From a virus: DNA of 24,911 nt. The stretch spans positions 1-24,911 of the IMG/VR virus record IMGVR_UViG_3300044638_000754; one strand, written 5' to 3'. The notes beneath the pieces are model-generated. The model was not told where the DNA came from. It did not search any database and worked only from the letters and a program-made list of their open reading frames with translations. A program made the position numbers and the translations under genes. Within the stretch, counting starts at the first letter, position 1. Each line of letters starts with the position of its first letter. Positions 14,341-20,537 of the stretch are shown here, one piece after another.

Positions 14341-15882
14341 TTATTTATTTTCCAAACTATTAACTCTTGCTGATAATTCTTTTATCGCTTCGATTAATAG
14401 TGGAATTATTTTTTCATATTGAACTGCTTTATATCCGTTATCTCTATTTGTTACAATTTGTGGAAGGATTTCTTCAATTTCTTGTGCTATTACTCCAACA
14501 TCATTTCCTTTATGAGAATGTATTTCTTCATATCCTTCTTTCCAATTGTATGTGTTACCACTAATTGATTCAACTTTTTCCAATGCGTTTTGGATTGGTT
14601 GGATATTTTCTTTTAATCTAATATCGGATGAGTAAAATGCAGTAATATCACCCGTTGCTCTAATTTCACCAGCCGTTGTTGATGCGGTGGTTCCAATCCC
14701 CAATGAATTGAATTGTGGATTCGCATCTGTTTTTATACTTTGTGCCAATGTCAATGTTACATCTGCACTTTCCAATCCAGAACCCGCAGCAGTTAAACCA
14801 TTGGTAGTATTACCTGCAATAGTTTGAACATAATTACCAGATGTTCTAGTCCCTAATGCAATATCACCCGTTGTAGATGCAACATTAATTTGTGCCGAAC
14901 CAGATACTACACCATCTGCATTTAATTTAGTTTTAACTCTAGCATCGGTATAATATAAATTAGTACCTTCAGATAAGTTAGTTGTACTAAATCCACTTAA
15001 TGAAATTTGAGAAGAACCAGATACTACCGTATTTGAATTTAATTGAGTTTTTACATCGGTTGCAAAGTTTGTAGTAGAACCTGCGGTTATTTGAGATGAA
15101 CCAGAAATTACACCATCAGCATCCAACTTTGATTTAATAGTTGTATTAATTGAAGATGTAAATGATTCCAAATTAGCCGTTTCAATCAATAAACTTGCAG
15201 TTGCGGAGTTTAAATTAGTTATAGATACTCCTTGTGAGTCATTTGTAGTTTTAGCTGCTGATGCTGAACTAATTAATGAACCAGTAATAGTTGCTAATGC
15301 GGTGTCGTAAGCAGTAAATCCGGTAGTTGATTGTAAAGTTACTTGTGATGACCCACTTACTAACCCACTTCCACCTAATATTTGAGATGAACCAGAGATT
15401 ACTCCGTTAGTTGCGTTTATTGTACCATTGAATGATGTTGCAGTTGATGCACCTATTGTATTAATTGAACCACTTATTTGAACTGAACCTGTAAATTCAT
15501 GGTTATCATTACTAAAATCACCAAATTTATTAGAACCACTACTAAATAAAACACTTGCGGTTTGATTAACAGTTGTTAAATTTATAATAGTTAAATCTGT
15601 AATAGTAGTTCCACTTAATTGAGATGAACCAGAAACTACACCAGATGGAAGGTTTGAACTAACACTTCCTATTTGTAGTTGAGTCCAACCATTTTCATTT
15701 CCTACATTTACAGTATCGGTTAATACCCAAACTGTATTACTATCTTGCTGAAAAACTATTAACCCCTCATATACATTAGCAGATGATAAAGCGTAACGGG
15801 CAGTCTGGTCCGCTAATGTTATTCTAGCATCAACGGGTTCGTTGTTAGTTATGTTAAATCCACCAGGTAATATAATTGCCAT
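14341..15882 (-). CDS. Second tail fibre with S74 intramolecular chaperone (513 aa)
   Basis: A shorter paralogue of the 816-aa fibre. The N-terminus differs (MAIILPGGFNITNNEPVDAR, then QQDSNTVWVL), resembling the MPIIFQNGYTITP start of the LamG protein at 24414 more than the KR-type starts. The body has six SGSSQ-like motifs, the FGD module (SNKFGDFSNDNHEFTGS) and the AKTTNDSQGVSITNLN segment otherwise found in the 850-aa fibre. Residues 419-513 are the S74 domain: SDIRLKENI with Ser419 and Lys424, SGNTYNWK, GVIAQEIEEILPQ, and a C-terminal helix. The ATG is 15 bases after the previous stop with an A-rich leader, no SD and no ATATTTATA motif, so it is probably co-transcribed with the 1003-aa fibre. 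Two perfect nucleotide repeats of 47 and 45 bp are shared with the 816-aa gene. Confidence 0.87.
   Translation of the reverse strand: MAIILPGGFNITNNEPVDARITLADQTARYALSSANVYEGLIVFQQDSNTVWVLTDTVNVGNENGWTQLQIGSVSSNLPSGVVSGSSQLSGTTITDLTIINLTTVNQTASVLFSSGSNKFGDFSNDNHEFTGSVQISGSINTIGASTATSFNGTINATNGVISGSSQILGGSGLVSGSSQVTLQSTTGFTAYDTALATITGSLISSASAAKTTNDSQGVSITNLNSATASLLIETANLESFTSSINTTIKSKLDADGVISGSSQITAGSTTNFATDVKTQLNSNTVVSGSSQISLSGFSTTNLSEGTNLYYTDARVKTKLNADGVVSGSAQINVASTTGDIALGTRTSGNYVQTIAGNTTNGLTAAGSGLESADVTLTLAQSIKTDANPQFNSLGIGTTASTTAGEIRATGDITAFYSSDIRLKENIQPIQNALEKVESISGNTYNWKEGYEEIHSHKGNDVGVIAQEIEEILPQIVTNRDNGYKAVQYEKIIPLLIEAIKELSARVNSLENK
14344..14628 (-). other. S74 intramolecular chaperone domain of the 513-aa fibre
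   Basis: A 95-residue domain starting at Ser419, with Lys424 completing the dyad. It is clearly related to the neighbouring domain at 11843-12157 but diverged in the EGYEEIHSHK loop and the C-terminal helix. Confidence 0.8.
14834..14880. repeat. 47-bp perfect direct repeat, copy 2
   Basis: Identical to 12546-12592. It lies about 200 bp upstream (sense) of the S74 domain of the 513-aa fibre. Confidence 0.85.
15560..15604. repeat. 45-bp perfect direct repeat, copy 2
   Basis: Identical to 13332-13376; part of the diverged ~230-bp duplicated stretch shared by the two S74 fibre genes. Confidence 0.85.
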
Positions 15883-15897
15883 TTCTTATTTTTTATT

Positions 15898-18800
15898 TTA
15901 TGTTAATGTATATGTTATACTACTTCCAGCACCACCTGCTTGCAAAGTATTTATTTTATAAACTTTATATTGTCCAACTGTTGTTACACTAAATTGTCCT
16001 AATACACCAAATCCGCTTGTAGTAATGTTTGACAAATTCGATAGTGAACTATTAAATACTATATAATGGTATTTATCTCCAGTCCAACTAATTGTTACCG
16101 ATTGTCCACTTGCAGTTGTTGTTCCTTTTACAATAGTACCAATAGTACCACCCAATGTAGTATCCCATGCTCCAATGTTTTCCAATTCTCCTGCAGTAAA
16201 TGATTCTGCGGTACTTGCACCATATCTTAAACTTCTAATTTTTGTATATGTAGTAGTTGCCGTAGATGTGGTTGTTAAATCTGGTATATTATCACCAATT
16301 GGAGATTCATAGTTTGCAGTTGCCGTTATACTAATTGAAGTAGACCCCGTTGCAGAACCTGTCACAAAGTATGGTGTACTAACATTTGTTGTAGTATTTA
16401 CCAAATTCCAACCCAATGAAGGATTTGCAGATGATGATGTAAATGTGATACTACCAGTTGCACCTTGTTCGATTTGATTTGATGAAGCTCCTAATTGAAC
16501 CGTTACCGTTGGTGATATAGTAGGAGATGCTGGATTTGATTTTGAAATTGTTCCAGTAGCCGTAGTAGAAGTTTTATATAAAGTACCATCTAATGGAGAA
16601 CTTGCAGTATATTCCAATCTATATGTGTGTGAACCAGATGTTGTTGCGTTATATGATAATGATGTTCCACTACCAACTTCAGTTAATAAGGTAGAACCTT
16701 CGTATAAAGATGCACTTACTAATGTATATCCTTGATTACTCCAAGTACCATTTACAATATATGCATCATTTACATTATTAAATCTATCAACTAAAAATCC
16801 ACTTAAAGATGTTGCTATTGATGTTGGTATTGCCGGAGTTCCGAATATAAATTTTAAAGTTCCATTTATAAATGTTACCGCTACATTACTATCAAAATCT
16901 GCCACTTCAATTCCAGTTAATTGTTCTATACTATTTGTTACATAATTAATATATCCAGATGCCGATGCTAAACCCGCTATGGAAGCAGATACGGATTCAC
17001 TAAATGATGATGTAAATGATTCCAAATTATCAATTGAAATTTGAGCAGATGCAGTAAATTGATTTAATTTAGTAAATTCTGCTGCTAAACCTGCTCCTAT
17101 CGAAATAGATGCAGTATATTCCAAATCATCTAATCTAACTTCTGTTGAAGTTGTGTATGAATTTAAAGATGCTGTAAATTGGTGAATCGAACCAGTTACC
17201 TGTGCTAATGTAGTAAATCTTCCTTCTAAACTACCTGTTTCCGTTTCTAATGATAGTAATCTACCATTTGCAGAAGATGTAAATGTATTCAAACTTCCAG
17301 TCGAAGTTTCAATTAAATCTAATCTGCCATTTGCGGAGGATGTAAATGTATTCAAACTTCCAGTCGAAGTTTCAATTAAATTTAATCTAGTATTTGCAGA
17401 AGATGTAAATGTATTCAAACTTCCAGTCGAAGTTTCAATTAAATCTAACCTACCTAAAGTTGAAGAACTAAAAGTATTTAAACTTCCAGTCGAAGTTTCT
17501 AATAATTCTAATCTAGTATTTGCAGAAGATGTAAATGTATTTAAACTTCCAGTGGATGTTTCTAATAATCCTAATCTAGTATTAGTAGATTGTGAAAATA
17601 CGTTTAAATCTGTTAGTTGTAAAGATGATGATATAACACTATCTCCACCTGCTAAAAGAATTGTTGATTCAGAACCACTTACACCTGCTATCCATTTATC
17701 AGTTGTTGAATTCCATAATAATGAACCAGATGATAATGTGCCTGTTGCATCTTTTGTGTAAATACCGGAAAGTGTTTGTGAACCACCATAATTTAATTCA
17801 ATAATATTATCTCCAATATTAAGAGTTGTTGAATCGATTTGAGTAGTCGTTCCTTTTACAGTTAAATTACCATTAATTGTTATATCAGCACCACTTGCAG
17901 TAATTGCGGTTTTTAAAGATGATGTATATGAGTTTAATTCTGCTATTGATGTTTTAACACTAGCAGAAGTTATTTCCAAATTATCCAATCTACCATCTTG
18001 TATTGGAAGTGAACCTGAAAATGAACCTGTGAATCCAGATAATCCAATCACTGAACCAGTTACCGTAAGATTTTCATCTATCCTTAAACTTGAAAGTAAT
18101 AATCGAGTGTCTTGATGGATATATACGTTTTTATTTGCAAAACTTTGAACACTTAATATTGGATAAGGTACTGTATCTTCTTCATAATCAATATAAGCAC
18201 CTGCAAAATCTGCTTTTAATTTTATTGCAATATCATCATTATATAAATCATTATTATGTCTTAATTCTAAAATAGCATTTCCATCATTTGGAGCAGTTAT
18301 GTTATGAGTAAAAGTTAAAGAACTTGTTAATTGCCCACTTCCAGTTAAAATACTAAATTCACCATCAACGATATTTAAAGAACCAGTTACAATTTGATTG
18401 CCTCTAAAATTATTACTTCCAGTTGTTGCATAAGAACCAGTTAATGAATTCAATGGTCCTAATATTCCAATTATTTGCGATGAACCACTTACTACTCCTT
18501 GTGGTAAAGATGCTGCTATTTGGGATGAGCCTGATATAACACCATTTGTTGCAGCTATTGCACCACTTATAGATGTTCCATATACATTTCTCCAAGGTGC
18601 GGAAATTGTACCAACATCAATTGCTCCATTTGGAACTAAATTAGTATTAAATTGACCTAAAGCAGAAATATTATCAGCGGAAGCATTACCTAAATAGATA
18701 TTTCCACCAACTCTTACATCACCAGAAGCGGATATATTACCAACTAAATTAATATCACCATACGATGGTACGTTTAATGGTAATAATGTAATTGGGTTAT

Positions 18801-18909
18801 TTGAACCACTACCAAATTGAATAGAACCACTCCCCTTATGTAAATATAACTCACCATCCGTTATGGATATGTTTGTATCACCTCTTCTTATTTGAAATAT
18901 AGCTGCCAT
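15898..18909 (-). CDS. Long tail fibre with heptad repeats and C-terminal Ig-like/adhesin region (1003 aa)
   Basis: The N-terminus MAAIFQIRRGDTNISITDGELYLHKG is the shared attachment-type segment. Two SGSSQ motifs follow near 120-150. Residues about 343-370 hold the fibre module NLTVKGTTTQIDSTTLNIGD, common in marine myovirus fibres. Residues about 435-560 are six in-register copies of a 21-residue repeat (LETSTGSLNTFTSSANTRLEL), likely a trimeric coiled coil. After a further helical stretch, the region from about 680 to the end is beta-rich with Ig-like strands (GSHTYRLEYTAS, QGATGSITFTSSS, GQSVTISWTGDKYHYIVFN) and a C-terminal GQYKVYKINTL; this is the likely tip or receptor-binding part. 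No S74 domain is present, though the next gene has one. An ATATTTATA motif lies 20 bases upstream of the ATG. Confidence 0.85.
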   Translation of the reverse strand: MAAIFQIRRGDTNISITDGELYLHKGSGSIQFGSGSNNPITLLPLNVPSYGDINLVGNISASGDVRVGGNIYLGNASADNISALGQFNTNLVPNGAIDVGTISAPWRNVYGTSISGAIAATNGVISGSSQIAASLPQGVVSGSSQIIGILGPLNSLTGSYATTGSNNFRGNQIVTGSLNIVDGEFSILTGSGQLTSSLTFTHNITAPNDGNAILELRHNNDLYNDDIAIKLKADFAGAYIDYEEDTVPYPILSVQSFANKNVYIHQDTRLLLSSLRIDENLTVTGSVIGLSGFTGSFSGSLPIQDGRLDNLEITSASVKTSIAELNSYTSSLKTAITASGADITINGNLTVKGTTTQIDSTTLNIGDNIIELNYGGSQTLSGIYTKDATGTLSSGSLLWNSTTDKWIAGVSGSESTILLAGGDSVISSSLQLTDLNVFSQSTNTRLGLLETSTGSLNTFTSSANTRLELLETSTGSLNTFSSSTLGRLDLIETSTGSLNTFTSSANTRLNLIETSTGSLNTFTSSANGRLDLIETSTGSLNTFTSSANGRLLSLETETGSLEGRFTTLAQVTGSIHQFTASLNSYTTSTEVRLDDLEYTASISIGAGLAAEFTKLNQFTASAQISIDNLESFTSSFSESVSASIAGLASASGYINYVTNSIEQLTGIEVADFDSNVAVTFINGTLKFIFGTPAIPTSIATSLSGFLVDRFNNVNDAYIVNGTWSNQGYTLVSASLYEGSTLLTEVGSGTSLSYNATTSGSHTYRLEYTASSPLDGTLYKTSTTATGTISKSNPASPTISPTVTVQLGASSNQIEQGATGSITFTSSSANPSLGWNLVNTTTNVSTPYFVTGSATGSTSISITATANYESPIGDNIPDLTTTSTATTTYTKIRSLRYGASTAESFTAGELENIGAWDTTLGGTIGTIVKGTTTASGQSVTISWTGDKYHYIVFNSSLSNLSNITTSGFGVLGQFSVTTVGQYKVYKINTLQAGGAGSSITYTLT
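17230..17607 (-). repeat. Six tandem 63-bp repeats (21 residues each)
   Basis: Period exactly 63 bp over 378 bp, copies marked by a recurring CTTCCAGTCGAAGTTTC on the plus strand. Protein units read LETSTGSLNTFTSSANTRLEL with small changes; the distal copies are more diverged. Each unit is three heptads, so copy-number change keeps the coiled-coil register. Confidence 0.9.
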
Positions 18910-18929
18910 TTATTGTTATTTCTGTTTTG

Positions 18930-18938
18930 TATAAATAT
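18930..18938 (-). promoter_or_regulatory. ATATTTATA motif, candidate late promoter
   Basis: Sense strand reads TTAAGATATTTATACAAAACA, ending 20 bases before the ATG of the 1003-aa fibre. Confidence 0.45.
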
Positions 18939-18939
18939 C

Positions 18940-19740
18940 TTAAATATTAAAATCTAAATCACCTGATTCTGAAATATATTTTGCCAAGTGCATATAGTTT
19001 GCAGTTATACTACCTGTTGTTACATTTATAGCAGATGAACTAACTGATAAATGAGTATTTCCGTTTACTAAAACATCAAAAGAACCAGTTCTAGCAATTG
19101 CTTGTGTATTTCCTGTACTATCCTCTATAAAGTTTACAGTTCCTGCTGCTTCTGGGTCTAAATTAAAATCAAATGTATTTGGGCCAGGCGCTACTCCTAC
19201 TTCTGTTCCATTTACTAATAAGGAACCACTTACGGAAACTGAACCTGTAAATGAATGTATATCATCGGATGTATCTCCAAATTTAGTTGAACCACTTTGA
19301 AAAATTATAGATGATGAAATTACACTAATATTAAATTGTCGTGCATTTACTTCACCTAATACGGTTAAATTGTTTGTTATGGTTTGGGAACCACTTAATA
19401 TTAAACTTCCACTTAATAATGCGGAACTACCAGTGATATCACCACTTATGTCGATATCACCTGCTCCTATAATATCATTTGTTACATATAAATCTCTAGT
19501 AATATTGGCATCTTGTGTTACTACTAATTCTCCAAAGGAACCAGTTTTTGTTAGAGTTATTGAACCTGTTGTAGTTGAATTCGTTACTACAATTCCTTCA
19601 ACAGAATCTAAATTTCCCGAACGCTTAATAAACAACTTACCATCGTAAGTATTTATTGCTATTTCACCAACATTTAATGAGCCCGTATCGGGTACTTTTC
19701 CAGGTAGCGATGAACGCTTTAGTATAATACTTTGTGCCAT
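18940..19740 (-). CDS. Short fibre/adaptor protein with shared N-terminal segment (266 aa)
   Basis: The N-terminus MAQSIILKRSSLPGKVPDTG, then SLNVGEIAINTYDGKLFIKR, closely matches the 212-aa gene next to it (MAQKILQKR, SGKVPDTGSLLVGELGINVYDGK). Both continue with TTGSITLT-x-TGSFGE and DLYVT-x-DI-x-G-x-GDIDI, so the two are paralogues over about 110 residues. The remainder diverges: here there is NNLTVLGEVNARQF and the FGD module STKFGDTSDDIHSFTGSVSV that also occurs in the two S74 fibres. The C-terminus ends SGDLDFNI. No receptor-binding domain is evident. It may be a connector between the tail and a longer fibre, or a short fibre. Upstream are a terminator hairpin and a variant AAATTTATA 10 bases before the ATG. 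Confidence 0.75.
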   Translation of the reverse strand: MAQSIILKRSSLPGKVPDTGSLNVGEIAINTYDGKLFIKRSGNLDSVEGIVVTNSTTTGSITLTKTGSFGELVVTQDANITRDLYVTNDIIGAGDIDISGDITGSSALLSGSLILSGSQTITNNLTVLGEVNARQFNISVISSSIIFQSGSTKFGDTSDDIHSFTGSVSVSGSLLVNGTEVGVAPGPNTFDFNLDPEAAGTVNFIEDSTGNTQAIARTGSFDVLVNGNTHLSVSSSAINVTTGSITANYMHLAKYISESGDLDFNI

Positions 19741-19750
19741 ATATATGGTC

Positions 19751-19759
19751 TATAAATTT
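19751..19759 (-). promoter_or_regulatory. Variant AAATTTATA motif upstream of the 266-aa gene
   Basis: Sense strand reads AAAAATTTATAGACC, ending 10 bases before the ATG and downstream of the terminator at 19771-19804. It keeps the TTTATA core only. Confidence 0.25.
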
Positions 19760-19770
19760 TTAAGTTGTGT

Positions 19771-19804
19771 AACAAAAAAAAGGTACTATATGTATAGTAC
19801 CTTT
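19771..19804 (-). terminator. Intrinsic terminator after the 212-aa fibre gene
   Basis: A near-perfect hairpin: GGTACTATA and TATAGTACC arms (19782-19800 region, extended by AAA/TTT), followed on the minus strand by a run of eight T. It lies in the 91-base gap between the two paralogous short fibre genes. Confidence 0.85.
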
Positions 19805-19812
19805 ATAAATAT
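19804..19812 (-). promoter_or_regulatory. ATATTTATA motif immediately before a terminator hairpin
   Basis: Sense strand reads ATATATTTATAAAGGTACTAT. It lies 63 bases upstream of the 266-aa ATG, and the terminator hairpin begins directly after it. If it is a promoter, the transcript would start at or inside the hairpin, possibly abolishing it. Confidence 0.35.
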
Positions 19813-19831
19813 ATAATATTTTTATAATTGT

Positions 19832-20470
19832 TTAAAATTCTCCCGCATCTGAACCAGATTCTAAAGCTGCTAATCTATTAGCTACTGAACCACTAAATGC
19901 TAATACATCTCCAATTCCGTAAAGTGAACCACTAAACCCATTTGTAGTTGTAAAAGTTCCTCTTACCTGTTCGTTGTATCTGAATTCAACTGCCGATGGA
20001 GTAGTTGCTACTTTGTAAAGAGAACCACTACCTTGTATATATCCGATTGTACCTGCGAATGGTTCTGAATTGAAATCAAAATCATCAGGTCTCATTGATG
20101 CGGTGATTCCAGTTAATGCACCACCATTACCTATGAATACGGATGCCGATACAATAGATGCAGATACTGCTCCTGCTATATCAATATCACCATTTCCAAC
20201 GATATCTCTAGTTACATATAAATCTTGTCCAACATTTGCATCAAATGTGATACTAGCTTCTCCAAATGAACCCGTTCCTGTCAATGTTATTGAACCAGTG
20301 GTAATCGAATTGGTAGTAACTAATGTTTCAATTGATTGTGAAGAACCAGATTTATGTAAATAAACCTTACCATCATATACGTTTATACCTAACTCACCTA
20401 CTAATAGAGAGCCAGTATCAGGAACTTTTCCTGATGTCAGCGACCGTTTTTGTAATATTTTTTGAGCCAT
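19832..20470 (-). CDS. Short fibre/adaptor paralogue (212 aa)
   Basis: The N-terminal half matches the neighbouring 266-aa protein (MAQKILQKRS, GKVPDTGSLLVGELGINVYD, TTGSITLTGTGSFGE, DLYVTRDIVGNGDIDIAG). The C-terminal half carries SMRPDDFDFNSEPFAGTIGY, which parallels NTFDFNLDPEAAGTVNF in the 266-aa protein, then a short tail ending ESGSDAGEF. That last acidic-Gly-aromatic ending recurs in the 850-aa (VVDGGSF) and 171-aa (NIDMGEW) proteins. The gene is bounded by intrinsic terminators on both sides, and no ATATTTATA motif is seen in its 67-base leader. It may depend on read-through. Its role is probably structural, at the fibre base (inference from the shared N-terminus). Confidence 0.75.
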   Translation of the reverse strand: MAQKILQKRSLTSGKVPDTGSLLVGELGINVYDGKVYLHKSGSSQSIETLVTTNSITTGSITLTGTGSFGEASITFDANVGQDLYVTRDIVGNGDIDIAGAVSASIVSASVFIGNGGALTGITASMRPDDFDFNSEPFAGTIGYIQGSGSLYKVATTPSAVEFRYNEQVRGTFTTTNGFSGSLYGIGDVLAFSGSVANRLAALESGSDAGEF

Positions 20471-20503
20471 TATATTTGATGTTTTTTGTCCATTAATAAT
20501 TTT

Positions 20504-20531
20504 AAAAAACCCCCCTCATTAGGAGGGGGAT
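20504..20531 (-). terminator. Intrinsic terminator after the 850-aa fibre gene
   Basis: GC-only stem CCCCCT/AGGGGG with a 7-base loop, followed on the minus strand by six T. It stands out strongly from the AT-rich surroundings and starts a few bases after the 850-aa stop codon. Confidence 0.88.
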
Positions 20532-20537
20532 TATTAT

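Noticed and set aside
17230-17607. CRISPR-like array from regularly spaced repeats
   Set aside because: The 63-bp units are contiguous, in frame and translated as a coiled-coil repeat; there are no unique spacers and no cas genes.
11840-18909. Diversity-generating retroelement acting on the fibres
   Set aside because: No reverse transcriptase gene, and no template/variable repeat pair with adenine-specific differences was seen. Differences between repeats are ordinary codon-level changes. A DGR outside the window cannot be excluded.
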